From the NCBI RefSeq assembly GCF_012271785.1, contig NZ_JAAWVT010000002.1, positions 1 through 64,000 on the forward strand: 64,000 nucleotides of DNA, given 5' to 3'. The notes under the pieces are model-generated. The model was given only the letters and a program-made list of their open reading frames with translations. It had not been told where the DNA came from and made no database searches. Of the stretch, positions 26,059-35,786 are shown in pieces. Each line of letters begins with the position of its first letter. Position 1 is the first letter of the stretch. Position numbers and translations under genes: made by a program. The stretch comes from Paeniglutamicibacter terrestris. GTDB taxonomy: Bacteria > Actinomycetota > Actinomycetes > Actinomycetales > Micrococcaceae.

Positions 26059-28257
26059 ATGCCCAAGGCGGACTTCAACCAAGACTTCCCTACCCGTGCC
26101 TCGTTGCGGCGCGCTCGTCAGGCCGAGCTGGAAGCTGAGCAAAAGGCTAAGGCCGATGCAAAGAAGACCGTGGCTAAGCCGGGGGAGACCGATGAGTTCG
26201 ATGACGTCCCTGAGGGTAGGGTTGCCGGTTCCAACCCGCTGCTGAGCAAGCCGAGTTCAGCGTCCGTGAACCGCGAACCCGCGGCAGCTAATCAGCCAGC
26301 TTCGGGCGCCGAGACCAAGACCGCAGCGGCTTCCCCCGCTCGCGGCGCGCACGAAGCCGCTAAAACGGCCGAAGCGAAGCCGTCCATGCCGGCTCCCAAG
26401 CCACATCCGGTGCCCACTGCTAAGCCAGAGGTTCAGCCCGCGGCTGCAAAATCAGCACCGACGGCAAAATCTGCGTCCTCGTCAGCTGCCCACAAGGTGA
26501 CTCCGACTCCGGCCGCCAAGCCTGCTCCAGCTCAGGCTGCAAAGCCCGCTGTGACACCGGCGGCAAAACCGGCCCCCGCAGCGACACCAGCGTCAGCCGC
26601 CAAGCCCGCTCCCGCAGCAAAGCCGGCGGTGGCACCGGCTGCCAAGCCTGCACCGGCAGCAGCAACACCGGCGGCCAAACCCGCAGCAACACCGGCGGCC
26701 AAACCCGCAGCAACACCAGCGGCAAAGCCTGCACCAGCAGCTAAGCCTGCAGCAACGCCAACTCCTGCTGCAAAGCCTGCATCAGCGGCAACACCAGCGG
26801 CGAAGCCAGCAGCAACACCAGCGCCTGCGGCAAAACCCGCAGCGGCCCCGGCTGCAAAGCCAACAGCAACACCAACCCCGGCGGCCAAGCCAGCGGTAAC
26901 GCCAACTCCTGCTGCAAAGCCTGCACCAGCGGCAACGCCGGGCGCGAAGCCCGCAGCAACACCAGCTCCAGCAGCCAAGCCGGTACCAACGCCTGCAGCG
27001 AAGCCCGCTGCTGCACCTGCACCCGCTTCCAAGGCTGCGTCGGCACCGAGCGCGAAGCCAGCGCCAGTCGTCACTAAGCCCCCAGTTCCTGCAGCAAAAG
27101 CCAGTACACCGGTGGCCGCAGCAAAGCCTGCTGCAAAGCCAGCGCCGGTTGCGCCCAAGCCAGCTGCACCGAAACAGGACGCAGCCAACAACGCAGCAAC
27201 GGTCAAGCCCGCGGAATCCACATCCACTGCGGCTAAGACTCCTGCTGCCGTGTCCAACGACGGAGCCTCCGAGGACCTCACCACTCCCGAGGGTCGACGC
27301 CAGGCCTTCCGTGAAATGAACCCGGCCGCAGGAGCCCGCGATACCTTCCTGCGCCCCGAGGACGAGACGACCTTCCGTGCCGAGCGCGGCTTCCGCGGCT
27401 TTTTGGCACGTCTGGGCTTCAACATGGAGCCCTCGGCAGAAGAAGTCGAAGAACGCCAATGGCGCCGACTCGTGGGAACACGCCTGAACGAACCCAAGAC
27501 CATCTCCGTGGTCAACGGCAAGGGTGGCGCCAACAAGACGCCCACCGCCGTCCTTCTCTCCGCGGTCTTCGGCCGAAACTCCGGTGACCCGGTCTTGGTC
27601 TGGGATAACAACGGAACCCGCGGAACCCTTGGCTGGCGCACCGTGCAGGGACCGCATGCCGCCCATTCCATGGACTTGCTCGCTGCCGCGCCGAGGCTCA
27701 AGGAAGTCAAGGTCGGTGACCCGGTCATCCACAACTACACGCACTACCAGCCCGAAGATTGCTACAGCGTGCTGCGCACCGACCCCACACTGCTGGCCAG
27801 TGAGCAGTTCATCAACGCGGAAAACTTCGACGAACTACATGGGATCGTTTCGCGCTTCTTCGCGCTGACCATCGTTGACTCGGGCAACGATGAATCGGCC
27901 GAGCGCTGGATGCGTATGATCGACCACACCGATCAGCTGGTCATTGCCAGCACCACGGTGGAGGAACACGCCGAAGCGGGAGCCCTGCTGCTCGAGGCTC
28001 TGGCCAAGCGTGGCGGCCACTATGCGGAACTGGCCAAGAATTCCGTCGTGATCGTCTCGCAGCACCAGCCACATGGCAACAGGGAACAGTTGGACCGTAT
28101 CGCTCACGGGTTCTCCCGTCTGGCCCGCTCGGTCGTTACGGTTCCCTACGATGCTGCCTTGGTCAAGGGGCAGATTCGGTTTGAGCAGCTGCGTCCGGCC
28201 ACCCGCCGTGCTTGGTTGCACGCGACCGCAGCCGTCGCCGGGGCACTGCACGACTAA
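26059..28257 (+). CDS. ParA/MinD-like ATPase with long Ala-Lys-Pro linker
   Basis: 732 residues. The N-terminus is basic (FPTRASLRRARQAELEAEQKAK). Residues about 115-375 form a low-complexity linker of AAKPA/ATPAAKP units. From about 415 a P-loop domain follows, with the deviant Walker A KGGANKT (488-494; Asn replaces the usual second Gly). After that come VWDNNGTRGTLGW, a Walker B-like LTIVDSGNDES and a late RPATRRAWL. This resembles actinobacterial MinD-like/EspI-type proteins linked to secretion or cell-pole processes. GGAGAGG precedes the ATG. Whether it hydrolyses ATP is uncertain. Confidence 0.78.
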   Translation: MPKADFNQDFPTRASLRRARQAELEAEQKAKADAKKTVAKPGETDEFDDVPEGRVAGSNPLLSKPSSASVNREPAAANQPASGAETKTAAASPARGAHEAAKTAEAKPSMPAPKPHPVPTAKPEVQPAAAKSAPTAKSASSSAAHKVTPTPAAKPAPAQAAKPAVTPAAKPAPAATPASAAKPAPAAKPAVAPAAKPAPAAATPAAKPAATPAAKPAATPAAKPAPAAKPAATPTPAAKPASAATPAAKPAATPAPAAKPAAAPAAKPTATPTPAAKPAVTPTPAAKPAPAATPGAKPAATPAPAAKPVPTPAAKPAAAPAPASKAASAPSAKPAPVVTKPPVPAAKASTPVAAAKPAAKPAPVAPKPAAPKQDAANNAATVKPAESTSTAAKTPAAVSNDGASEDLTTPEGRRQAFREMNPAAGARDTFLRPEDETTFRAERGFRGFLARLGFNMEPSAEEVEERQWRRLVGTRLNEPKTISVVNGKGGANKTPTAVLLSAVFGRNSGDPVLVWDNNGTRGTLGWRTVQGPHAAHSMDLLAAAPRLKEVKVGDPVIHNYTHYQPEDCYSVLRTDPTLLASEQFINAENFDELHGIVSRFFALTIVDSGNDESAERWMRMIDHTDQLVIASTTVEEHAEAGALLLEALAKRGGHYAELAKNSVVIVSQHQPHGNREQLDRIAHGFSRLARSVVTVPYDAALVKGQIRFEQLRPATRRAWLHATAAVAGALHD
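26400..27180 (+). repeat. Low-complexity AAKPA-encoding stretch
   Basis: About 780 nt of imperfect tandem codons for Ala, Lys, Pro, Thr and Val, with unit lengths from 9 to 30 nt and variable third positions. It is more likely selected at protein level than freshly expanded. Confidence 0.85.
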
Positions 28258-28272
28258 GTGGAGGCTTTAGCT

Positions 28273-29193
28273 TTGCTCTGCCGCGGCATCCGCTGGCCAG
28301 CGTCCCCGGGAACACCGCAGCTGAGCCTGGACGACGCGCAGCAGGGAAGTCGGGACGTAGAGCTGGCGCGGGGCACCCGGATTGGCTTCCGGGTGCTGCC
28401 CGGGCGCTGGTGTTTGGGCCATCAACTCGTGGCGGACAAGGACCATCGAACTTTGGTGCCATGCCCACGTCAGGCCCTGATCACCAGTGGCACCCAGTGT
28501 GAGTTATGCGAAGCCGCGGACCAGACTCGAGCGATGCATGACTTCCACCGGAGCGATCGGGCCAGTCCCGGACTCCGCGACTACTTGAATCAACCACACT
28601 GGCTCTATATCGCCACGTTTGCTCACGGTGTCACCAAGGTGGGTACCGCCGCGAACCCCAGCAAATGGCGCCGGCTGGCCGAGCAAGGTTCCATCGTCGC
28701 ACGATTCGTTGCCTGGTGTCCCGATGGAGCCAGCGTGCGTCGACTCGAAGATGCCCTGAGCAGCGGATTAGGCATCACCCAGCAGGTGAGGGCGAATTCC
28801 AAGGTTCGTGGCCTGCTGGAGGGCCACACCTCAACGCAGCAGCTGGATCGGCTAAATGCCGAGGCGGCTACCTCGGCGCGCTCCTTGCTGGCCGAACATC
28901 TCGGCGCCTCCGGTTCCACCTCCCGCATCGTGGAGGAGAGCTGGCACGTCCCGGAGCCCAGCATGGAATTGCTGGCGGGTCTGGATGCCAAGAGCTTGCA
29001 GCCTTACCCGGCGGATCTCACGACCGCCGAACATGGATTCACCAGTATTTCCGTGCTGGGGCAGGTGATCGGCGTGAGCATCGAGGGGCAATCGGGACTC
29101 TTTGTTGCCAACGCAGCCCTGCTTAAGGGCCGAAAGCTTGAATTTGGTCCTCATGTGACCAAGGCACCACCGGTGCAAAGTGCCCTGTTCTAA
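28273..29193 (+). CDS. DUF2797 family protein
   Basis: 306 residues. Recognised as DUF2797 by LITSGTQCELCEAAD (a CxxC pair), then QPHWLYIATFAHGVTKVGTA and RRLEDALSSGLGITQ, a GIY-YIG-like segment order (LYIATF ... KVGTA). Function is unknown; the fold suggests nucleic-acid or nuclease ancestry. The TTG start has GGAGG eight nt upstream. A GTG at 28258 directly abuts the preceding stop and has no ribosome site. It follows the ParA-like gene without a gap and may be cotranscribed. Confidence 0.8.
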   Translation: MLCRGIRWPASPGTPQLSLDDAQQGSRDVELARGTRIGFRVLPGRWCLGHQLVADKDHRTLVPCPRQALITSGTQCELCEAADQTRAMHDFHRSDRASPGLRDYLNQPHWLYIATFAHGVTKVGTAANPSKWRRLAEQGSIVARFVAWCPDGASVRRLEDALSSGLGITQQVRANSKVRGLLEGHTSTQQLDRLNAEAATSARSLLAEHLGASGSTSRIVEESWHVPEPSMELLAGLDAKSLQPYPADLTTAEHGFTSISVLGQVIGVSIEGQSGLFVANAALLKGRKLEFGPHVTKAPPVQSALF

Positions 29194-29226
29194 GCCGAAT
29201 CGACCCACTGAATATAGGATTGGGAC

Positions 29227-29511
29227 ATGACCAATACCCCCTGGGAAGCTTCTTCCGGACTGTACAAGAAACTGACCTTCTCTGCGATGGGCGTTGAAGC
29301 CATCGGCATCGTGATGGCCATCATCGGTGCCGGCACGCAGAACACGGCACTGCTCTATACGGCGATGGTAGTGATCGGCATCGGGTTGCTTGGACACCTC
29401 GGCGGGATGGCAGTGCGTGCCCGTGACGCCAGGACCTGGCGCGTCGCCCAAGGATTGGTGAAACCGCGGGCACCCAAGCGGGGAAAATCCGCGTCCAAAG
29501 ACACCCTCTAA
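29227..29511 (+). CDS. Small membrane protein, unknown
   Basis: 94 residues with two transmembrane segments (about 21-38 and 43-62) and a basic tail (KPRAPKRGKSASK). No family is recognised. The ATG follows TAGGAT by 6 nt, a leaderless layout. It lies between DUF2797 and the dehydratase pair. Confidence 0.68.
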   Translation: MTNTPWEASSGLYKKLTFSAMGVEAIGIVMAIIGAGTQNTALLYTAMVVIGIGLLGHLGGMAVRARDARTWRVAQGLVKPRAPKRGKSASKDTL

Positions 29512-29600
29512 CACCGGTACCTTGGTGCTCTGCCGGGTCATCCCCCCGGTTTAAGACCACATTTTTCTAGCATTCGTCCCACACAGGAGCGGTAGCAGTT

Positions 29601-30050
29601 ATGAGCATTAACCCCGAGCTGGCAGGTCGGGTTTACCCGGCCCAGGAACCCTACGTGGTGGGACGCGAGAAGATCCGCGAATTCGCCACGGCAGTCAAGG
29701 CCACCCACCGTGCCCACTTCGATCTGGATGCCGCGGCGTCGCTGGGCCATGATGATCTGTTGGCTCCGCCGACCTTCGCCATCATCGTGGCGCAGCGCGC
29801 GGATGCGCTGCTGGTCAACGATCCGGACAGCGGCATCGACTTCTCCCGTGTGGTCCACGCCGACCAACGCTTCACCCATCACCGGCCCATCATCGCGGGC
29901 GATGAACTAGTAGCAACGCTGCACGTGGACACCGTGCGCGCCATGGGCTCTGGCGCCATGATCAGCACCCGCGCCGAAATCGCCACGGTGGCCGGCGAAC
30001 CGGTTGCCACCACCGTTTCCTCGATTTTGGTACGCGGAGAGGACCAGTAA
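29601..30050 (+). CDS. FAS1-type dehydratase, HadA-like (UPF0336)
   Basis: 149 residues, hot-dog fold, N-terminal MaoC-like family with YVVGREKIREFATAV and LAPPTFAIIVAQR. HadA-type subunits bind substrate but lack the catalytic residues and pair with HadB. Together they dehydrate a (3R)-hydroxyacyl thioester. An AGGAG ribosome site precedes the ATG. The stop overlaps the start of the next gene by one base, so translation is coupled. Mycolic acids are not needed to explain it, since the pair is widespread near murB. Confidence 0.86.
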   Translation: MSINPELAGRVYPAQEPYVVGREKIREFATAVKATHRAHFDLDAAASLGHDDLLAPPTFAIIVAQRADALLVNDPDSGIDFSRVVHADQRFTHHRPIIAGDELVATLHVDTVRAMGSGAMISTRAEIATVAGEPVATTVSSILVRGEDQ

Positions 30051-30490
30051 TGATCGACTTTGACACCCTCGAAAAGGGCCAGCAGATCGGCTCCACCACC
30101 GTGTACGTGAACCGCGCGGATCTGGTGCGTTACGCCGGAGCCTCCGGAGACTTCAACCCCATCCACTTCAACGAGCGCTTCGCCACCGAGGTCGGATTGC
30201 CCGGCGTCATCGCCCACGGCATGTTCACCATGGGTGCAGCCGTACAGCTAGTGAGCGACTGGGTAGGAGACCCATCAGCGGTCATCGACTACCAGACGCG
30301 CTTCACCAAGCCCGTTCCCGTGGACGATCCGGCCGGCAGCAACCCGTCAGAAACCCCGGGCACCGCCATCGAGATCACCGGCGCCATCGGTGCCCTTGAT
30401 GCCGAGGCTCGCACCGCCCGGGTAGATCTGAGCGTTCTGGTGGCCGGGACCAAGGTCCTGGTGAAAGCCCAAGCCGTGGTGCAACTCTGA
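30050..30490 (+). CDS. MaoC-type (R)-specific enoyl hydratase/dehydratase, HadB-like
   Basis: 146 residues, hot-dog fold with the hydratase signature YAGASGDFNPIHFNE containing the catalytic Asp and His, followed by GLPGVIAHGMFTMG. It forms the active subunit with the upstream HadA-like protein. A proline-rich insert (DDPAGSNPSETPG) lies near residue 95. It starts on the last base of the preceding stop codon. Confidence 0.9.
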   Translation: MIDFDTLEKGQQIGSTTVYVNRADLVRYAGASGDFNPIHFNERFATEVGLPGVIAHGMFTMGAAVQLVSDWVGDPSAVIDYQTRFTKPVPVDDPAGSNPSETPGTAIEITGAIGALDAEARTARVDLSVLVAGTKVLVKAQAVVQL

Positions 30491-30531
30491 AAAAGGGACC
30501 ACGTCTTCCCACCCGCAGTGCCAACGCCGAG

Positions 30532-31698
30532 GTGCTGCCCTGGCGTAACGGCGTCATCGCCCTGTACTTTGCCTCCGGGCTGATCCTCTCGGCGTTGGTT
30601 TCACGACTGCCATCGCTGCGCGACGCGCTGGGACTTACGCACGGAGAAATTGGGCTGTTGCTACTCTGCATGACGGCGGGGTCCTTCGTCTCGGTTTCCG
30701 TCTCAGGATTCCTGGTCATGCGTCTGGGCTCCAAGCGCACCCTGGTTGGGGGGTCCTCACTGGCGGCCATTTCGCTGGCCGTGGTGGGTCTGGGAGCGGT
30801 GGGTTTGCACTCGCTGCCGGTGACCGGGGCGGCTCTGGCGTTTCAGGGTGCCGGGGCCGCGGCCTGGAATGTTGCATCAAATGTGCAGGGCGCCGCGATG
30901 GAACGCGCCCTCGGTGTCTCCATCATGCCGGTGCTTCATGGTTTCTTCTCCGTGGGCACGGTGGTGGGGGCCGCGGCCGGCGCCCTGGGCGCGGCGCTGC
31001 ACCTGTCCATCGCCTGGCATTTTGCGCTCGTCTCGGCGGTGGTGCTGGTTCTGATCCACACCGGGACCCGCGTTTTCCGCTCCGATACCTCTTCCACCGG
31101 TAGCGGAAGTTCAAACAAGGCGCTGCTCGCCCAAGCCTGGCGCGAACCGCGCACCGTACTTTTGGGCGTACTGGTGCTGGGCATGGCGCTGGCTGAGGGC
31201 GCGGCGGGGGACTGGGTAGCCCTTGCCTTGGCCGACGGCTACGGCGCCATCAATTCCCTGGGCGCCATCGGCTACGGCGTTTTTGTCACGGCGATGACCG
31301 TCGCCCGGCTCGGCGGCGGGCGCATCCTGGAACGTTGTGGACGTGTCACGGTGATCCGCCTCTCCGCCGCCAGCACGTTGATGGGGCTGCTGCTTTTTGT
31401 CTACGGTCCGTCCCTGATTACCGCCTTTGCGGCCTTGGTATTCTGGGGCTTGGGCGTGGCCATGTGCTTCCCGGTGGCGATGACCGCTGCATCGGATGAT
31501 CCCATGCGCGCCGCAGCGCGCGTCTCGGTGGTCTCCACCATCGGTTACGGTGCCTTCCTGGGCGGACCTCCGCTGCTGGGCCTGCTGGCCGATGTGGTGG
31601 GATTGCTGAACGCTCTCGCATTTGTTGGCATTCTCGTTGTGCTTTCTTTCGTCCTTTCCCCGGCCGCAGGGCCGGCTAAATCAACTCCCAAAAACTAA
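30532..31698 (+). CDS. MFS transporter
   Basis: 388 residues, about 12 transmembrane helices. VSRLPSLRDALGLTHGEIGLLLLC at the start is typical of the YbjJ-like MFS subgroup. Substrate unknown. The GTG start is provisional, because no good ribosome site precedes it; it may be translated by coupling to hadB, which ends 42 nt upstream. It is followed 12 nt later by murB. Confidence 0.84.
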   Translation: MLPWRNGVIALYFASGLILSALVSRLPSLRDALGLTHGEIGLLLLCMTAGSFVSVSVSGFLVMRLGSKRTLVGGSSLAAISLAVVGLGAVGLHSLPVTGAALAFQGAGAAAWNVASNVQGAAMERALGVSIMPVLHGFFSVGTVVGAAAGALGAALHLSIAWHFALVSAVVLVLIHTGTRVFRSDTSSTGSGSSNKALLAQAWREPRTVLLGVLVLGMALAEGAAGDWVALALADGYGAINSLGAIGYGVFVTAMTVARLGGGRILERCGRVTVIRLSAASTLMGLLLFVYGPSLITAFAALVFWGLGVAMCFPVAMTAASDDPMRAAARVSVVSTIGYGAFLGGPPLLGLLADVVGLLNALAFVGILVVLSFVLSPAAGPAKSTPKN

Positions 31699-31710
31699 GG
31701 CTGATACCCC

Positions 31711-32787
31711 GTGAACACCTCCTTGCTGGCAGAGCTGACAACCACTGGTGTGGGCGGAGCTGCCAATTCCTTGGTGCGAGCCACCACCGATGAGCAGATC
31801 ATCACCACCATCCGCGCCGCCGATGCCACCGGCACCCCGCTCTTGCTGGTGGCCGGAGGCTCGAATTTGTTGATCGATGATTCCGGGTTCCCGGGCACCG
31901 TCCTGCAGATCGCCACGACGGGTGTGCACATTGGCAAGACGCTCAGCGATGGTCGTGTCCGGGTAGAAATTGCCGCGGGGCACCCGTGGGACGACGTGGT
32001 GGCCCAGAGCCTTGCCGCGGGTCTCAGCGGCCTAGAGGCGCTCTCCGGGATCCCCGGATCGGCCGGTGCAACGCCGGTGCAGAACGTCGGCGCCTACGGC
32101 TCCGAGGTCGCCCACACCTTCCTCGAAGCCACCGTCTTCGATCGCAGCACCGGAACCGTGAGTAACTTCGGTACCGCAGCGCTGGGCTTCGGCTACCGGG
32201 ACTCGCTGCTCAAGCGCACCACCACCAACGGATCACCAGAATTTGTGGTGCTCTCCGTGTCCTTCGCGCTGGAGGCCAGCAGCCAATCGGCTCCGATCCG
32301 CTACGCAGAACTGGCCCGCTCGCTGGGCGTTGGCGTGGGCGAACGGGCAGATGCGCGCGCCGTGCGGGAGACGGTCTTGGCCCTGCGAGCCTCCAAGGGC
32401 ATGGTGTTTGACCCTACGGATCGGGACAGCTGCTCCACCGGTTCCTTCTTCACCAACCCCATCGTTCCCGCGAGCGCCTTGGCGTCGTTACCGGCCGACG
32501 CTCCGAATTTCCCGGTGGATACCCCCGGGATGGTCAAGCTCTCCGCCGCTTGGCTGATTGATCGAGCCGGCTTCGCCAAGGGCTTCGGATTGACCGGCAC
32601 GGCGGGGGAGAAGCTCAGTGGCGGGCGGGCGTCGCTATCCACCAAGCACACCCTGGCGATCACCAACCGCGGGCAGGCCAGCAGCGCAGATATTCTGGCC
32701 ATTGCTCGGGCCGTGCGGGCCGGGGTCAAGGACCGTTTTGGCATCGAACTTCACAATGAGCCGCTGCTGATCGGCTGCGAACTCTAA
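31711..32787 (+). CDS. murB: UDP-N-acetylenolpyruvoylglucosamine reductase
   Basis: 358 residues. FAD-linked oxidoreductase that makes UDP-N-acetylmuramate for peptidoglycan. Visible: the FAD-binding VAGGSNLLIDD, GIPGSAGATPVQNVGAYG, YRDSLLK, the catalytic Ser region SCSTGSFFTNP, and a C-terminal ending resembling type I MurB (KHTLAITN...). The GTG start is in line with the N-terminus LLAELTTTGVGG. It shares a run with hadA-hadB-MFS, as in related genomes. Confidence 0.95.
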   Translation: MNTSLLAELTTTGVGGAANSLVRATTDEQIITTIRAADATGTPLLLVAGGSNLLIDDSGFPGTVLQIATTGVHIGKTLSDGRVRVEIAAGHPWDDVVAQSLAAGLSGLEALSGIPGSAGATPVQNVGAYGSEVAHTFLEATVFDRSTGTVSNFGTAALGFGYRDSLLKRTTTNGSPEFVVLSVSFALEASSQSAPIRYAELARSLGVGVGERADARAVRETVLALRASKGMVFDPTDRDSCSTGSFFTNPIVPASALASLPADAPNFPVDTPGMVKLSAAWLIDRAGFAKGFGLTGTAGEKLSGGRASLSTKHTLAITNRGQASSADILAIARAVRAGVKDRFGIELHNEPLLIGCEL

Positions 32788-32806
32788 AACCGGGGAGCAA
32801 CACACC

Positions 32807-33946
32807 ATGGCGGCATCCACACCGGGCCTGAGTCCCCGGCAGCGCAGCAGCATCTCCAGGCTGCGGCTGGGAGCCCAGGGGCTAGCGCCCGAATGTGGGC
32901 CCGCGGCCATGACGCGCAGCGCCAGCACTCCCCAAGAGGTGGTGGCGGCGCTCGGCATGATCCAGGCTCAAGACCTGCCCCAGGGATGCTGGGGCATCGG
33001 TGTTCGGCTTCCCGGCGCCAGACTCACCGAGATTCACGACGCCCTGGCCCGTGGGTCAATCATCCGCACCTGGAGTGCTCGGGGCACCTTGATGCTGATC
33101 GTGCCCCGGCTCTACCGCACCCTGCTTGCGGTGACCGGCGCGCGGATGGAAACTCAGATGCGCGCCACGCGGGCCGCAGAAGCTATCACCGATGCCGAAA
33201 TCGATGCCCTTGCCGATGTTGCGCGCGCCTGTTGTGGGCCAGAGGGGGCAACTCGCGCGCAGCTACTGGCCGCCTTTAGTGCCGCAGGATCAAGCATCGC
33301 CGGACAGCGCGGGTACCATCTGATCGTTGCCGTGGCGTTGCGCGGTGCCATAGTTCAGGGACCGATGGAACCCGGAAGTAGCACCCGGCAGCTCTTCATG
33401 GAGGCCTCGGAATGGGTGAAGGAACCGGCTGCTACCCTCGATCCGGAGCAGGCGTTGGATGAGTTGGTGCGCATCTACTTCGCCTCGCACGGCCCGGCGA
33501 CCGTTGCCGATTGTGCCTGGTGGCTCGGATTGCCACTGACTCCTGTTCGGCTGGCGGTGCAGCGTGCCGCTGACACGCTGGCGAGTGTGGAGCTGGGTTC
33601 TCAGCGCTACTTTTTCGCGGCAAGTCACCGAGATCGCTTCGAGACGCCGCCCGGCGCCCGCTCCGTGCTTGCCCTGCCCGGATTTGACGAGTTCATCCTC
33701 GGTTATAAGGATCGTTCGGCAACCCTAGCGGCGGAATTCGCGGAGGTTGTGACTCCGGGGAAGAACGGACTTTTCCGCCGGACCGTTGCCGCCGGTGGGG
33801 AAACCATCGGTACGTGGGAGGTGGAATCGAAGGGCAAGATTCGAGTGGCCCGTTTTGTGCCCTTCTCCGGGATAACGGTTTCGGCGGCACGCCACGGCGC
33901 CATCGAATCAAGGATGAACGACTATTTGAGGTTCCGCGACTCCTAG
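32807..33946 (+). CDS. Winged-helix DNA-binding protein, AlkZ/YcaQ-like
   Basis: 379 residues. HTH_42 (PF06224)-type protein with the hallmark QxQ motif (MIQAQDLP), RTWSARGTLMLI and LALPGFDEFILGYKDR. AlkZ relatives unhook DNA interstrand crosslinks or remove alkylated bases, often for self-protection. This member belongs to the broad AlkX/YcaQ-like group, and its substrate is unknown. No biosynthetic cluster is near. It follows murB by 19 nt, so is probably in the same transcript. Confidence 0.82.
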   Translation: MAASTPGLSPRQRSSISRLRLGAQGLAPECGPAAMTRSASTPQEVVAALGMIQAQDLPQGCWGIGVRLPGARLTEIHDALARGSIIRTWSARGTLMLIVPRLYRTLLAVTGARMETQMRATRAAEAITDAEIDALADVARACCGPEGATRAQLLAAFSAAGSSIAGQRGYHLIVAVALRGAIVQGPMEPGSSTRQLFMEASEWVKEPAATLDPEQALDELVRIYFASHGPATVADCAWWLGLPLTPVRLAVQRAADTLASVELGSQRYFFAASHRDRFETPPGARSVLALPGFDEFILGYKDRSATLAAEFAEVVTPGKNGLFRRTVAAGGETIGTWEVESKGKIRVARFVPFSGITVSAARHGAIESRMNDYLRFRDS

Positions 33947-34040
33947 GACTCGTGTTCCCTTAACCACGACGGGGCTAAACACCGCACAGACCTCGTTTCG
34001 CACCGACCTAGCAACGCTCAGGGTTTGGCCCACACAACAC

Positions 34041-34083
34041 ACAAGCCGGGCACCATACCCCTGCGGGATAGTGACCGGCTTGT
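34041..34083. terminator. Hairpin between convergent AlkZ-like gene and asd
   Basis: ACAAGCCGG pairs with CCGGCTTGT; an internal ACCCC/GGG-type pairing lies in the loop. No long T-run on either side. Confidence 0.5.
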
Positions 34084-34117
34084 CTCGTGTGTCCCGAAGG
34101 ACAGCAAATTCGTGGTG

Positions 34118-35236
34118 TTAGAGGCGGCCCTGCGCGATGGCCAGCATGCGGCGCAGCGGTTCGGCGGCACCCCAGAGCAATTGGTCGCCCACGGTGAAGG
34201 CGGAAATGTAGTTCGGGCCCATTTCCAGCTTGCGGATGCGTCCCACCGGGATGTCCAGGGTGCCGGAGGCGGCAACCGGGGTCAGCGCGTCGACGGTGGC
34301 TTCCTTGGTGTTCGGAACCACCTTGGCCCACTGGTTATCCGCATCCAGCAGCTTCTCGATCTCGGTCACCGAGAGGTCCTCGGTGAGCTTGAGCGTCAGT
34401 GCCTGCGAGTGCGAGCGCATGGCGCCGATGCGCACACACAGTCCGTCAACGATGACCTTGTTGGCCTCGGTGTTGCCCAGGATCTTGTTGGTCTCCACCC
34501 CGGCCTTCCACTCTTCCTTGGACTGCCCATTGCCCAGATCCGCGTCGATCCAGGGGATCAGCGAACCGGCCAGTGGCACGCCGAACTGGGTGGCATCCAG
34601 ACCGCCGCGCTGGGCGGCCAAGACCTTGCGGTCAATTTCCAAGATGGCGGAGGCCGGGTCATCCAGCTCCGAGGCGACGTGGTTGTTGATCTCACCGAAC
34701 TGGGTCAGCAGTTCGCGCATGTGCCGCGCGCCGCCGCCGGAGGCAGCCTGGTAGGTCATCGAGGTTCCCCACTCGACCAGACCGTTTTTGAACAGCCCGC
34801 CCAGACCCATGAGCATGCAGGAGACGGTGCAGTTGCCGCCCACGAAGTCCTTGGTGCCGGAGGCCAGGGAGGCATCGATGACGTTGCGGTTGATCGGGTC
34901 AAGCACGATCACCGAGTCATCGTTCATTCGCAGCGTGGAGGCCGCGTCGATCCACAGGCCATCCCAGCCGCGCGAGCGCAATTGCGAGTGCACCGCGGTG
35001 GTGTAGTCCCCACCCTGGGCCGTGACGATGATCGGCAACTTGGCCAAGGTATCAATGTCGTAGGCGTCCTGCAGGGCGCCGGCGCCCTCGGCAAAGGCCG
35101 GGGCGGCACCTCCTGCATTGGAGGTGGAAAAGAACACGGGGTCGAGGTTCGCGAAGTCGCCCTCGTCCTGCATGCGTTGCATCAGGACGGAGCCGACCAT
35201 GCCGCGGTAACCCACAAAGCCAACGGAAGAAGTCAT
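34118..35236 (-). CDS. asd: Aspartate-semialdehyde dehydrogenase
   Basis: 372 residues, the long form. N-terminal NADP-binding [11 protein letters not shown] and the catalytic [11 protein letters not shown] with Cys136 as nucleophile are as in enterobacterial Asd, rather than in the shorter (about 345) actinobacterial lysC-asd enzymes. It makes aspartate semialdehyde for lysine, diaminopimelate, threonine and methionine. The ATG lies 6 nt after TAAGCT and 58 nt after the preceding gene, so it probably has its own leaderless promoter. Confidence 0.95.
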   Translation of the reverse strand: MTSSVGFVGYRGMVGSVLMQRMQDEGDFANLDPVFFSTSNAGGAAPAFAEGAGALQDAYDIDTLAKLPIIVTAQGGDYTTAVHSQLRSRGWDGLWIDAASTLRMNDDSVIVLDPINRNVIDASLASGTKDFVGGNCTVSCMLMGLGGLFKNGLVEWGTSMTYQAASGGGARHMRELLTQFGEINNHVASELDDPASAILEIDRKVLAAQRGGLDATQFGVPLAGSLIPWIDADLGNGQSKEEWKAGVETNKILGNTEANKVIVDGLCVRIGAMRSHSQALTLKLTEDLSVTEIEKLLDADNQWAKVVPNTKEATVDALTPVAASGTLDIPVGRIRKLEMGPNYISAFTVGDQLLWGAAEPLRRMLAIAQGRL

Positions 35237-35294
35237 GGTTCAAGCTTAAGGGGTCGGCGCCCCGTCAGGGGAGTCGGTTACGCGCCGTGCTTGA

Positions 35295-35786
35295 TCACAC
35301 GATGTCTTTGTTTTTCGTCGGCCAAGAATTGGGCGACAGCAGATTTGGCTTGGGCAGCCCGCGGGCCTTGCGCAGTTTCCGGGCCCGGTGCTCGGCCAGC
35401 CCCAGATGCATGAAATACCAAGCGATGGCGGCCATGAACAGCTCGACAAAAACCAGTCCCGCCCATTCCCCGGCGGTGGCGTCCTGGATAAAAAACATGT
35501 AGACGAACAGCGCCAGGACAGCGATCCAGCACAGCGTGCCGACGAAGAGCATGCCCGCGCCGGTGGTGATTTTGGCACCGGCGCCGCCGGTGGTGAAGCC
35601 GATTTCTTCTCGTTTGTAGCTGAACAGTTCACCCTGAACAGTGCGCACCAGTAGTCGCTTTTCGCCCGCATCGACCGCTTCTTTGTGGGCCAGCATGACA
35701 ACCATGTCGCGTTTGTCACGTTCTGGATCGTAATAGTTGAACATGCTCTTTTTGGGCTTGGGCGGCACCGGGGGAGTCTGGCTCAT
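35295..35786 (-). CDS. Membrane protein, unknown (coupled to folA operon)
   Basis: 163 residues: a proline-rich start (QTPPVPPKPKK), a soluble stretch with FSYKREEIGF, then two or three transmembrane segments (about 78-97, 104-125) and a basic C-terminus. Not recognised as a named family. Its ATG overlaps the stop codon of the upstream 81-residue protein in an ATGA, so both are co-translated. Confidence 0.7.
   Translation of the reverse strand: MSQTPPVPPKPKKSMFNYYDPERDKRDMVVMLAHKEAVDAGEKRLLVRTVQGELFSYKREEIGFTTGGAGAKITTGAGMLFVGTLCWIAVLALFVYMFFIQDATAGEWAGLVFVELFMAAIAWYFMHLGLAEHRARKLRKARGLPKPNLLSPNSWPTKNKDIV

Noticed and set aside
26532-27734. 400-codon Ala/Gly-rich frame opposite the AKP linker
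   Set aside because: Antisense of a low-complexity repeat; no start signal.
34025-35413. 462-codon plus-strand frame opposite asd
   Set aside because: Antisense shadow, no motif, conflicts with a certain gene.
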